A stretch of DNA of 64,000 bases from contig JARGOS010000002.1 in assembly GCA_029212505.1 (NCBI GenBank), positions 124,001-188,000 of the forward strand. Direction: 5' to 3'. Both the position numbers and the translations under genes were made by a program. This document shows, piece by piece, positions 35,586 through 44,073 of this stretch; the stretch's first letter is position 1, and every line of letters starts with the position of its first letter. This DNA comes from Legionellaceae bacterium (GTDB lineage: Bacteria > Pseudomonadota > Gammaproteobacteria > Legionellales > Legionellaceae). The notes under the pieces are model-generated. The model saw only the letters and a program-made list of their open reading frames with translations, was not told the DNA's origin and searched no databases.

Positions 35586-36694
35586 GTGAGGCGCAAGTAA
35601 GGTGAACTTGGGCGAAAGAGCACGATCAGGCTGTCTAAATGAGTCAATGCTTTTTCATAAAACTCAATGGAATTACGTTTAGGTTGATAAGCGATATATC
35701 GCCAGAATGAAGCGATGTTGTTGCCCATGATCGTCTTAACATCATCGTCTAATCGAAAACCATATTGACGTGTTAAGTCCATGCTTGGTAAAACAAATCC
35801 ACAAGGACGTTGATCATGCGCATAATCGGTGATAGCACGAATGGCTTCATGACTTTTAGCTAAAGGTAATTGAGGCAAGGCTTGCCATTGAGAAGCACGA
35901 TCTTCTTTTTTTAAGCGAGGGTTACTTAAAACGGTTTCCCATCGGCCTAATAAGATGATTGGGTTGACTGATTCGGCGTGTAATTCGTGTAAAAAATCTG
36001 GCGTATAATATTCGAGTCCCAGCGCTTGAACAATATTAGAAAAACGAATGAAGGCATCGTTTAATTGCGATTCGGTGCAGTAAGCACCTTGTTCGGTCAT
36101 GCGTTTGCTTTGAAGCAATGCATACCATTCAGCTTGAGGCCCATTAAACGATAATGCATCGGCAGGTGATGTATTCAAATCATCCTGATTTGTTAAGGTG
36201 ATTGCTAAAACATCATTATCATCTTTCGGTTGAAACTGAGCATAATACGCGTTGTAATGCAGCACATCACACACACCACCGCCTTGAGGATTTTTAGTTA
36301 AAAGAAATCCTGAGGGCAAGTGTTGAAAATCAATACCGCTACTAAACTGGAGACGATGGTTTATAATTTTTTCACATGAATCCATTGTTAAATAATTCAC
36401 GTGTGGATTTTCTATGCCTTGCGGAGTCTGAATAGTGTGGCGGTCATGAGCGTTCGTGATTTGTTGGTTCACAGGGCGTGGATAATTGCCAAATAAAACA
36501 TCCCAGAATTGTTCATCTTCGTCAGTGAAGCCATCACCACGTTGCTGCCGCAATCGTTGAATAAATTGAGTTTTATCAACAAGCTGCATAGGAAGATCTG
36601 GTGCAGCGTGGAGCTCTTGTTGATTTTCAACGTCAGTTGAGATCTCACTGATGTATTCAACTTGCACTTGAGCTGGAGTATGTTCTTTAGGCAT
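35582..36694 (-). CDS. Unknown 370-residue protein paired with SecA-like ATPase
   Basis: I do not recognise this protein. It is soluble, acidic, and without signal peptide or membrane helices. The middle includes GGGVCDVLHYNAYYAQFQPKDDNDVLAITL and a C-terminal aromatic/Arg-rich part (FWRYIAYQPKRNSIEFYEKALTHLDSLIVLF). Its stop overlaps the ATG of the large ATPase gene by four bases, so the two are cotranscribed and probably work together, as substrate adaptor, chaperone or co-effector. AGGAAT precedes the ATG. The 11-G tract lies about 78-88 bases upstream. Confidence 0.8.
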   Translation of the reverse strand: MPKEHTPAQVQVEYISEISTDVENQQELHAAPDLPMQLVDKTQFIQRLRQQRGDGFTDEDEQFWDVLFGNYPRPVNQQITNAHDRHTIQTPQGIENPHVNYLTMDSCEKIINHRLQFSSGIDFQHLPSGFLLTKNPQGGGVCDVLHYNAYYAQFQPKDDNDVLAITLTNQDDLNTSPADALSFNGPQAEWYALLQSKRMTEQGAYCTESQLNDAFIRFSNIVQALGLEYYTPDFLHELHAESVNPIILLGRWETVLSNPRLKKEDRASQWQALPQLPLAKSHEAIRAITDYAHDQRPCGFVLPSMDLTRQYGFRLDDDVKTIMGNNIASFWRYIAYQPKRNSIEFYEKALTHLDSLIVLFRPSSPYLRLT

Positions 36695-36771
36695 CAGAAT
36701 TCCTAATATGTATGTGTGTATGATTTATTTTAGACCATGATGCACTGAAGTAAAGCTAGTTGTTTTTTATT

Positions 36772-36782
36772 GGGGGGGGGGG
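36772..36782. repeat. Homopolymeric tract of 11 G
   Basis: An unbroken run of 11 G (C11 on the transcribed side) lies in the spacer upstream of the 370-aa/SecA-like operon and downstream of the tRNA-Asn 3' end. Such tracts can slip during replication and change promoter spacing. Confidence 0.9.
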
Positions 36783-36818
36783 TTGGAAACTAATTTTTTA
36801 TTAGAATTTACGTGTGTA

Positions 36819-36894
36819 TGGCTCCCCGAGACGGGCTCGAACCGCCGACCTAATGATTAACAGTCATCCGCTCTACCAACTGAGCTATCGGGGA
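36819..36894 (-). tRNA. tRNA-Asn (anticodon GUU)
   Basis: 76 nt on the minus strand. Acceptor stem TCCCCGA/TCGGGGA, D-loop AGCTCAGTTGGTAGAGC, anticodon stem-loop with CTGTTAATC (anticodon GTT, position-37 A), variable loop, T-arm GGCGGTTCGAGCCCGTC and encoded CCA at 36819-36821. It is the only tRNA gene I find in the window. Confidence 0.97.
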
Positions 36895-36980
36895 ATCCGG
36901 GGGCAATAGTAAAGGGATTTTATGGCTTGGTCAAGGGGATATTTGCAGAAGCATGGGAAAAAATGCTTCTGCAAGTAAAA

Positions 36981-38159
36981 TTAAGCCTGAATAAACTGCT
37001 CTAAGCGATCCATAGCTTGTTTGAGTGTATCTAAATCGGTTGCAAACGATAGACGAATGCACCCAGGGGTTCCAAATGCTGTACCTGGAACCAGAGCAAT
37101 GCCTGCTTTTTCTAATAAGGCTTCGGCAAACGCGACATCGTCGGCAAGGCCTAAGCGTGTAATCACCGCTTGTATATTAGGAAAGAGGTAGAACGTACCA
37201 TCAGCCGGTAAGACCTGAATGCCAGGCATGGCACTTAAGCGTTTGATGAGGTAATTATGGCGTTCATGAAAGGCTTCGCGCATCGCGCCAATCACCTCCT
37301 GAGGTCCATTGAGGGCTTCAATCGCTGCTTTTTGCGCAATGGAGCAGGGGTTCGATGTGGATTGAGACTGGATAATCTTCATGGCTTGAATCAACTCAGC
37401 AGGTCCGCCAGCATAGCCAATACGCCAGCCGGTCATTGCGTAAGCTTTTGATACGCCGTTTAATACCACCGTGCGGTTATACAGCTCGGGGCAAGCATCC
37501 AATAGATTAACAAACGGTCCTGACCATAGGATATGCTCATAAATATCATCGGTTGCGATAATAATCTTGGGATATTTAAGCAATACTTGACCCAGCGCCT
37601 CAAGTTCTGCATGGGTGTACGCCATGCCGGAAGGGTTGGAGGGGCTGTTTAAAAAAAGTAGCTTGGTTTTGGGGGTGATGGCGTCTTCGAGTTGCTCTGG
37701 CGTGATTTTGTAGCGTTGCTCGGTGGGTGCGCTGATGACGACAGGGGTCGCGCCGGCAAGTAGCGCCATGTCGGGGTAAGACACCCAATACGGTGCGAGA
37801 ATTAGCACTTCATCGCCGGGGTTTAATAACGCCTGACATAAGTTATAACAGCTTTGTTTAGCACCCACGGAGACTAAGATTTGATTGGGTTGATAATCCA
37901 GGCCATTATCACGTTTGAATTTTGCAATAATCGCTTCTTTGAGCTCAGGGGTGCCGTCGACTGGGGTGTATTTGGTAAAACCTGCTTCAATCGCTTGAAT
38001 AGCGGCTTGCTTGACGTTGTCTGGGGTGTCAAAATCAGGTTCCCCTGTGCCTAAGCCAATAATATCTCGGCCAGCTTTTCTGAGCGCGGCGGCTTTGGCG
38101 GCAACGGCGAGGGTTGGAGAAGGTTTTACGGGATCAAGGCGTTTTGCGCGTGTTATCAT
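36981..38159 (-). CDS. Aspartate aminotransferase, class I PLP enzyme
   Basis: Transaminates aspartate and 2-oxoglutarate. 392-residue class I fold-type I aminotransferase of the Ib (AspB/thermophile-like) group: SPTLAVAAKAAALR, GLGTGEPDFDTPDNVK, NSPSNPSGMAY and the PLP-binding Lys in NGVSKAYAMTGWRIGYAGG. IRLSFATDLDTLKQAMDRL is near the end. Such enzymes may also act on glutamate:prephenate or aromatic amino acids. Reads toward the tRNA, divergent from uvrB across an 82-base spacer. Confidence 0.93.
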   Translation of the reverse strand: MITRAKRLDPVKPSPTLAVAAKAAALRKAGRDIIGLGTGEPDFDTPDNVKQAAIQAIEAGFTKYTPVDGTPELKEAIIAKFKRDNGLDYQPNQILVSVGAKQSCYNLCQALLNPGDEVLILAPYWVSYPDMALLAGATPVVISAPTEQRYKITPEQLEDAITPKTKLLFLNSPSNPSGMAYTHAELEALGQVLLKYPKIIIATDDIYEHILWSGPFVNLLDACPELYNRTVVLNGVSKAYAMTGWRIGYAGGPAELIQAMKIIQSQSTSNPCSIAQKAAIEALNGPQEVIGAMREAFHERHNYLIKRLSAMPGIQVLPADGTFYLFPNIQAVITRLGLADDVAFAEALLEKAGIALVPGTAFGTPGCIRLSFATDLDTLKQAMDRLEQFIQA

Positions 38160-38241
38160 GGCATGGTTTCTCTATAGATTAAAAAGATTAAAACTAGGCC
38201 TTATTTAACCTGATTTTAATGATAATTGCATGGGATTTTTT

Positions 38242-40251
38242 ATGAATCAGCGTTTTCGTTTGTGTTCTACGTTTGAGCCCAAAGGCGATCAGCCTTCGGC
38301 CATTGCTGGATTGGTGGAAGGATTAGAGGATGGTCTTGCACGTCAAGTGCTGCTCGGTGTGACCGGTTCGGGCAAAACCTACAGCATTGCGAATGTGATT
38401 CAAAAAGTTCAACGTCCAGCGCTAATTATGGCGCCGAACAAAACACTGGCCGCTCAGCTTTATGGCGAATTTAAAGCGTTTTTTCCTGATAATGCCGTTG
38501 AATATTTTGTCTCGTATTATGATTATTATCAGCCGGAGGCGTATGTGCCGTCGTCGGATATGTTTATCGAAAAAGATGCTTCCATCAATGAACATATCGA
38601 ACAAATGCGGTTATCCGCCACCAAAGCGTTGCTTGAGCGCGAAGATGTGATTGTGGTGGCGTCTGTGTCGGCGATTTATGGCTTGGGCGATCCGGTTGCG
38701 TATTTGAACATGATCTTGCATCTTTCCTGTGGTGAACAAATTAATCAGCGTGATATTTTAAAGCGACTGGCCGAAATGCAGTATATTCGCACACCGCTGG
38801 ATTTATCACGTGGACAATTTCGTGTGAACGGTGATGTGATTGATATTTTTCCGGCTGATATGGAAAAAGACGCGGTGCGTGTGCAATTATTTGATGACGA
38901 AGTGGAAAGCATCGCGATGTTTGATCCCCTGACCGGTGAAATCATCAAGCGCCTGCCACGTGTCACGATCTTTCCGAAAACGCATTATGTGACCCCACGA
39001 GAGCGTCTGCTTGCCGCGATGGATTTAATCAAGCCGGAGCTTGAAGCGCAATTAGAATATTTTAAAGCTGAAAATAAACTCGTGGAGCTGCAGCGGTTAG
39101 AGCAGCGCACGCGTTTTGATCTGGAAATGATGATGGAGCTTGGCTATTGCTCGGGTATCGAAAATTATTCACGGCATCTATCCGGTCGTGGCGAGGGTGA
39201 GCCACCGCCCACACTTTTTGATTATTTACCGGATGATGCTTTGCTTGTATTAGATGAGTCGCATGTGACGGTGCCGCAAATTGGCGGTATGTATAAAGGC
39301 GATAGGGCGCGTAAAGAAACCTTGGTTAATTATGGTTTTCGTCTGCCTTCTGCGTTAGATAACCGGCCGCTTAGGTATGAAGAGTTTGAAGCCCGTTCAC
39401 CGCAGACGATTTATGTATCAGCAACCCCGGGTCCTCGTGAAATGGCGGAAGCTGATCGCGTGGTCGAGCAAGTGGTACGGCCTACGGGTTTGGTTGATCC
39501 AACGGTTTTGATGAGGCCTGTGAGTAATCAGGTGGATGATTTATTATCAGAAATTCGTTGTAATATTGCTAAAAAAGAACGTGTATTAATCACGACACTC
39601 ACCAAACGTATGGCAGAAAATCTGACCGAATATTATCAAGGGCACGGCATTAAAGTTCGTTATTTGCATTCAGATATTGATACGTTGGAGCGGATGGAAA
39701 TTATTCGTGACCTGCGTCGTGGCGTGTTTGATGTATTGGTTGGAATTAATTTGTTGCGCGAAGGGTTAGACATGCCTGAGGTTTCGCTGGTTGCGATACT
39801 CGATGCGGATAAAGAAGGATTTTTGCGTTCAGACAGGGCCTTAATCCAAACAATTGGGCGTGCTGCCAGGCATTTAGAAGGTCGTGCAATTTTATACGCA
39901 GATAAAGTAACCGGATCGATGCAACGCGCGTTAGACGAAACCGATCGCCGTCGTGAAAAGCAACAAGCCTTTAATCAAGCGCACGGTATTGTGCCTGAGG
40001 GTATCCATAAATCCGTCGAGGATGTGCTTGAACGAGCCGTGCCTGATGCGCCAGAAGCTTCTGCATTACCCAGTGAACCAGAACAAGAAGCTGTGTCAGC
40101 CGCCGTGTTAACCAAGCGTATTCATCAATTAGAAAACAAAATGCAAGCGCATGTAAAAAACTTGGCGTTTGAAGAAGCAGCTGTGGTACGCGATCGTATT
40201 TTAGCGCTTAAGCATCAGTTGCTTGAGCCGTCCGTAAATTTAAAGCGGTAA
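38242..40251 (+). CDS. uvrB: Excinuclease ABC subunit B
   Basis: Damage-verifying helicase-like subunit of nucleotide excision repair. The start is set at 38242 ([21 protein letters not shown]) rather than 38230, to match the family N-terminus. The Walker A is GVTGSGKT at 39-46, the DNA-locking beta-hairpin [12 protein letters not shown] near 95, DESHVT and [26 protein letters not shown]. The UVR domain lies at the C-terminus (about 630-665: [22 protein letters not shown]). 669 aa. Its 3' end overlaps the convergent desaturase gene by 44 bases. Confidence 0.98.
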   Translation: MNQRFRLCSTFEPKGDQPSAIAGLVEGLEDGLARQVLLGVTGSGKTYSIANVIQKVQRPALIMAPNKTLAAQLYGEFKAFFPDNAVEYFVSYYDYYQPEAYVPSSDMFIEKDASINEHIEQMRLSATKALLEREDVIVVASVSAIYGLGDPVAYLNMILHLSCGEQINQRDILKRLAEMQYIRTPLDLSRGQFRVNGDVIDIFPADMEKDAVRVQLFDDEVESIAMFDPLTGEIIKRLPRVTIFPKTHYVTPRERLLAAMDLIKPELEAQLEYFKAENKLVELQRLEQRTRFDLEMMMELGYCSGIENYSRHLSGRGEGEPPPTLFDYLPDDALLVLDESHVTVPQIGGMYKGDRARKETLVNYGFRLPSALDNRPLRYEEFEARSPQTIYVSATPGPREMAEADRVVEQVVRPTGLVDPTVLMRPVSNQVDDLLSEIRCNIAKKERVLITTLTKRMAENLTEYYQGHGIKVRYLHSDIDTLERMEIIRDLRRGVFDVLVGINLLREGLDMPEVSLVAILDADKEGFLRSDRALIQTIGRAARHLEGRAILYADKVTGSMQRALDETDRRREKQQAFNQAHGIVPEGIHKSVEDVLERAVPDAPEASALPSEPEQEAVSAAVLTKRIHQLENKMQAHVKNLAFEEAAVVRDRILALKHQLLEPSVNLKR

Positions 40252-40984
40252 AATACGCACGCACATATTGGTCGGAGTAATGTTTGTAGCCTTTGAAATA
40301 TTTGCGCGCAATGATGTTGAGTAGAGGATTGCTTACCCCATTGAGAAACGCATAATGCGTATTATCATGGACATGATGCTGGCGATGATGCTCCAGCGAA
40401 AGCAGAAGCCGATATTTTTGTAAAAATCGAATCACGCGATGATTGGTGGTGGGTTGATGGCACCAATAATGCGATAGCTCTGCGACAGAAGATAAAATAC
40501 CGACAGCAACCAGGCCGAGCTCAAGATTGCACGGCAAGATACGGGCATGTTGCAAGCAAACCAAGAGCAATAAATAAAAAGCCAACCAAGCTTTATAACC
40601 TGATTCGGTAAAATAGATTTTGATGGGGTGCTTTTGTTGATAGCTTAATTTGTAGTGATGCAAATGAAAGTCCGCAATGAACGGGCCAACGCAAGAGGTG
40701 TAATGCGTGTTGTTATCCATAAACATATGCACCAAGCCGTTGATGAAATCGGTGGCTATATAAGCGCATATCAGTGTGATGATACAGCTCGCGAAGCTGG
40801 GTGCTGTGTAGGTTTGTATTAAATAAATTAAGCTTAATATTTGCGTACAAACAACCACCCACGAAAGTAGGGTTTGGATGTGTTTGTACCAGGGTACCGC
40901 GTGATATTTTTTGAGAGCAGATTCAAATTGATGAGATTTATGGATCATGCCGCTTGTTTTTTTGTCTTTCATGTCGCGGAGCAT
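40208..40984 (-). CDS. Kua/CarF (TMEM189)-type lipid desaturase
   Basis: Integral-membrane di-iron desaturase of the TMEM189/Kua/CarF group, whose characterised members make the vinyl-ether bond of plasmalogens. 258 residues with about four membrane helices and the diagnostic His clusters: [12 protein letters not shown] (79-90), FHLHH (106-110), ELSHYWCHQ (169-177) and [20 protein letters not shown] (198-216). An ATG at 40972 is an alternative start. It lies downstream of coxC in the same direction with a 30-base gap, separated by a 9-bp inverted repeat over its first codons. Substrate specificity is inferred from the motif set. Confidence 0.85.
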   Translation of the reverse strand: MLRDMKDKKTSGMIHKSHQFESALKKYHAVPWYKHIQTLLSWVVVCTQILSLIYLIQTYTAPSFASCIITLICAYIATDFINGLVHMFMDNNTHYTSCVGPFIADFHLHHYKLSYQQKHPIKIYFTESGYKAWLAFYLLLLVCLQHARILPCNLELGLVAVGILSSVAELSHYWCHQPTTNHRVIRFLQKYRLLLSLEHHRQHHVHDNTHYAFLNGVSNPLLNIIARKYFKGYKHYSDQYVRAYFTALNLRTAQATDA

Positions 40985-41005
40985 ACGCTAAATCAGGTAT
41001 GCTCC
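40978..41005. promoter_or_regulatory. Inverted repeat between coxC and the desaturase gene
   Basis: GGAGCATAC (40978-40986) / GTATGCTCC (40997-41005), perfect 9-bp arms with a 10-base loop. It overlaps the first ATG of the desaturase gene and lies 10 bases beyond the coxC stop. No U-tract follows on the minus strand. It may act as a weak terminator/attenuator of the cox operon or fold over the translation start. Confidence 0.55.
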
Positions 41006-41014
41006 GATAGTGTT

Positions 41015-41893
41015 TTATAACCAATAGACAAAAATAAACAAGAATAACCAGACTACATCGACAAAATGCCAATACCACGCCACGGCTTCAAACGCAAAAT
41101 GACGTTCGGGTGTGAAGTGTCCACGTATGGAGCGCACCAGGATGGTGATGAGCATGATGGTACCGAGCGTCACGTGCAGGCCATGAAACCCGGTGAGCAT
41201 GAAGAATGTGGTGCCATAAATACCCGCATCCAGCGTTAAATTCATCTCGGTATAGGCTTCGTGGTACTCATAAGCTTGTAAGCTTAAAAAGAGCAGGCCA
41301 AGCGCCACGGTCAGGGCTAAGCCCATTACCAGTTGCTTGCGCTTGTTGTATTTTAAAGCCCAGTGTGCCCAGGTGATGGTAAGACCTGAGGTGAGCAAGA
41401 TGACGGTGTTGATGGCCGCTAAACCCCAAGCGCCCATGGCTTCATAGGCTCCCACAAAGGTTTGATTATCAGGGTTTTTTAAAAGAGGCCATGCATTTTT
41501 GAATTCAGGCCACATGGTGATATGGGTGATGGGATGGAGTGATAAATCACCGCCAAGCATCGGCAAGCTCCAATACCGCGAATAAAATAAAGCGCCAAAA
41601 AAAGCCCCAAAAAAACACACTTCTGAGAAAATAAACCAACACATACCCCAACGAAACGAGCGATCAACACGTAAGTCATAGAGATTTTTTTGGTTTTCAT
41701 AGACCACTTGGCCAAACCAGCCAAACAGCATCATGGTCATGAACACAAGGCCTAAGGTAAAAATATAAGGCCCATACCAGTCCGCATGAAGCCACGACGC
41801 AGCCCCTACTAAGGTTGTGGTCAGTGCGGTTGATGCAACTAGCGGCCAGTGGCTAGGGCTTGGGATGTAATAGGTGCTTTGATGTGCGCCCAT
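41015..41893 (-). CDS. coxC: Cytochrome c oxidase subunit III
   Basis: Seven-helix subunit III of the aa3-type oxidase; stabilises subunit I turnover. Seen: YYIPSPSHWPL, RWGMCWFIFSEVCFFGAFFGALFYSRYW, LLTSGLTITWAHWAL, and the C-terminal TGFHGLHVTLGTIML and AVAWYWHFVDVVWLFLFIFVYWL. 292 aa. Last structural gene of the cox operon; 12 bases after ctaG. Confidence 0.97.
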   Translation of the reverse strand: MGAHQSTYYIPSPSHWPLVASTALTTTLVGAASWLHADWYGPYIFTLGLVFMTMMLFGWFGQVVYENQKNLYDLRVDRSFRWGMCWFIFSEVCFFGAFFGALFYSRYWSLPMLGGDLSLHPITHITMWPEFKNAWPLLKNPDNQTFVGAYEAMGAWGLAAINTVILLTSGLTITWAHWALKYNKRKQLVMGLALTVALGLLFLSLQAYEYHEAYTEMNLTLDAGIYGTTFFMLTGFHGLHVTLGTIMLITILVRSIRGHFTPERHFAFEAVAWYWHFVDVVWLFLFIFVYWL

Positions 41894-41905
41894 GCTTTGA
41901 TTCTC

Positions 41906-42442
41906 CTAATGACTGACGCGTTCGGTCACGTCAAATAAAGTGTATGCTAAAGTAATGGTTTTAACTTTTTTAGGAAGGTCCGTATCCAGATGAAATAAAA
42001 GCGGCATATTCATTCCTTCGTGGCCCTCTAATGTCTGTTGCTCAAAACAAAAGCATTCCGTTTTTTTCAAGTATTTGGCAGCAATCCCAGGCGTGATGCT
42101 TGGAATGGCCTGCACCGTCATGCGATGGTTGGTTTTATTTTCTGCATAAAACGCCAAGCGCGCAATTTCTCCTGGATGTACTTTGAGTTTTGTGACTTTA
42201 GGATAAAACTCCCAGGGCACACCGGCATTGTTGGTGGCCACAAACTCAACCAGGACCTCGCGCTCCTGATTAACGGTTGATTTCGATGCATCAAAAGCAA
42301 CGGGGGTTAAATCAACTTTGCCGTTGATGCCTAGATTTTTGCATAGGCTGTTATAAATAGGAACCAACGCAAAACCAAAAGCAAACATCGCGACAGCGAT
42401 GCCTGCTAAAAGTAGTGGAAGGTTGCGTACGCGTTTCTTCAT
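41906..42442 (-). CDS. ctaG: Cytochrome c oxidase assembly protein CtaG/Cox11
   Basis: Copper chaperone that delivers CuB to subunit I. 178 residues: a single N-terminal membrane anchor (LPLLLAGIAVAMFAFGFALVPIYNSLC) and a periplasmic Ig-like domain. ATYFNKIECFCFEQQ-like copper motif is present as YLKKTECFCFEQQTLEGHEGMNMPLLFHLDTDLP. Cys-x-Cys is intact. Lies between coxA and coxC as in most proteobacterial operons. Confidence 0.96.
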   Translation of the reverse strand: MKKRVRNLPLLLAGIAVAMFAFGFALVPIYNSLCKNLGINGKVDLTPVAFDASKSTVNQEREVLVEFVATNNAGVPWEFYPKVTKLKVHPGEIARLAFYAENKTNHRMTVQAIPSITPGIAAKYLKKTECFCFEQQTLEGHEGMNMPLLFHLDTDLPKKVKTITLAYTLFDVTERVSH

Positions 42443-42462
42443 ATTATCTTACCTACCTTCCA

Positions 42463-44073
42463 TTAGTGAATGCTTGGCGGTGTGGTAAACGAGTGGTAAG
42501 GCGGAGGTGATGACAAGGTCCATTCAAGGGTTGTCGCGCCTTCCCAAACTTGACCATCCACTTTTTTGCCTTTGCGAATGGTGTAAATCAGGTTTACAAG
42601 AAAGAGTAACTGCGAAAAACCAAAGATGAACGCGCCCACCGTAACCACCACGTTAAAATTGGTGAATTGTAAGGCGTAGTCAGGTATCCGACGAGGCATG
42701 CCTGCAAGCCCTAAAAAGTGCATGGGGAAAAATGCAATGTTGACTGAGATGACCGAAAGCCAAAAGTGCCATTTACCCATGGTTTCGCTATACATACGTC
42801 CGGTCCATTTAGGGAGCCAGTAATAAGCGCCCGCAAAGAGCGAGAAAACCACGCCAGGTACCAGTACATAATGAAAGTGGCCGACAACAAAGTACGTGTC
42901 TTGGTATTGAAAATCTGCCGGTGCGAGGGCAAGCATAAGCCCTGTAAAGCCGCCAATGGTGAATAAAAACACAAAGGCAACGGCAAATAGCATCGGTGTT
43001 TCAAACGTCATGGCACCTCGAAACATTGTGCTTACCCAGTTGAAGACTTTGACCCCGGTGGGGACCGCAATCAACATTGTGGTATACATGAAGAATAGCT
43101 CCGCACCCAGCGGTACACCACTCGTAAACATATGATGCACCCAAACAATAAACGATAAGAGTGCGATGCTAACGGTTGCATAAACCATGAAGTGATACCC
43201 AAAGAGGGGCTTGCGGCTAAACGTTGGAATGACTTCAGAAATCACACCAAACGCGGGTAAGACTAAAACATACACTTCAGGGTGCCCAAAGAACCAAAAC
43301 AGGTGTTGGAACAAAATAGGATCGCCACCGCCTGCAGCTTCAAAAAAGCTGGTACCAAAATGCCTGTCGGTCAACATCATGGTCACGGTTCCGGCCAAGA
43401 CGGGCATGATGGCTATCAGTAAAAATGCCGTGATGAGCCAAGTCCATACAAACATCGGCATTTTCATCAGGGTCATGCCTGGTGCGCGTAAATTGAAAAT
43501 GGTTGCGATAATATTAATAGAACCCATGATGGATGAAATTCCCATCATATGAATAGCAAAAATCATGAAGTCTGTGCTAGGGGGGGCATAGTGCGTTGAA
43601 AGCGGTGCATACATCGTCCACCCAAAGTTTGGTCCGCCACCCGCATGAAACATGGTGGATAGGAGCAAGCTAAATGCAAATGGAAGAATCCAAAAACTCC
43701 AGTTATTCAGCCTTGGCAGAGCCATATCGGGCGCGCCAATCATCAAAGGGATCTGCCAATTGGCCATGCCGACAAATGCCGGCATGATCACACCAAAGAG
43801 CATGACCAGCCCGTGCATGGTGGTCAGCTGATTGTAGAAGTTAGGATCGATCAAGCGATGCCCGGGTTGAAATAATTCAACACGAATTAAGAGTGCCATC
43901 GCACCGGCTAAGAAGAAGCTGAGCAACGAAATCAATAAATAGAGCGTACCGATATCTTTATGATTGGTTGTAAAAACCCAACGCTTGATAAAGCCAATCA
44001 CGCCTCGGTATTGTTCTGGGCCATGATCATGATGATCGTCGTGGGCTGATTCAGGTGACATTGTGTGACTCAT
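42463..44073 (-). CDS. coxA: Cytochrome c oxidase subunit I
   Basis: Catalytic subunit with haem a and the haem a3-CuB centre; twelve membrane helices. Seen: TTNHKDIGTLYL, the haem-a His in TMHGLVMLFGVIMPAFVGMANW, QHLFWFFGHPEVYVLVLPAFGVIS with the His-Tyr cross-link pair, VWVHHMFTSG, TGVKVFNWVSTMF and YFVVGHFHYVL. 536 aa. The N-terminus is His-rich (SAHDDHHDHGPEQY), common in this group. The ATG overlaps the coxB stop by 4 bases. Confidence 0.98.
   Translation of the reverse strand: MSHTMSPESAHDDHHDHGPEQYRGVIGFIKRWVFTTNHKDIGTLYLLISLLSFFLAGAMALLIRVELFQPGHRLIDPNFYNQLTTMHGLVMLFGVIMPAFVGMANWQIPLMIGAPDMALPRLNNWSFWILPFAFSLLLSTMFHAGGGPNFGWTMYAPLSTHYAPPSTDFMIFAIHMMGISSIMGSINIIATIFNLRAPGMTLMKMPMFVWTWLITAFLLIAIMPVLAGTVTMMLTDRHFGTSFFEAAGGGDPILFQHLFWFFGHPEVYVLVLPAFGVISEVIPTFSRKPLFGYHFMVYATVSIALLSFIVWVHHMFTSGVPLGAELFFMYTTMLIAVPTGVKVFNWVSTMFRGAMTFETPMLFAVAFVFLFTIGGFTGLMLALAPADFQYQDTYFVVGHFHYVLVPGVVFSLFAGAYYWLPKWTGRMYSETMGKWHFWLSVISVNIAFFPMHFLGLAGMPRRIPDYALQFTNFNVVVTVGAFIFGFSQLLFLVNLIYTIRKGKKVDGQVWEGATTLEWTLSSPPPYHSFTTPPSIH

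Noticed and set aside
36819-36894. tRNA-Asn as a proven island attachment site
   Set aside because: No duplicate of the tRNA 3' end and no integrase were found in the window.
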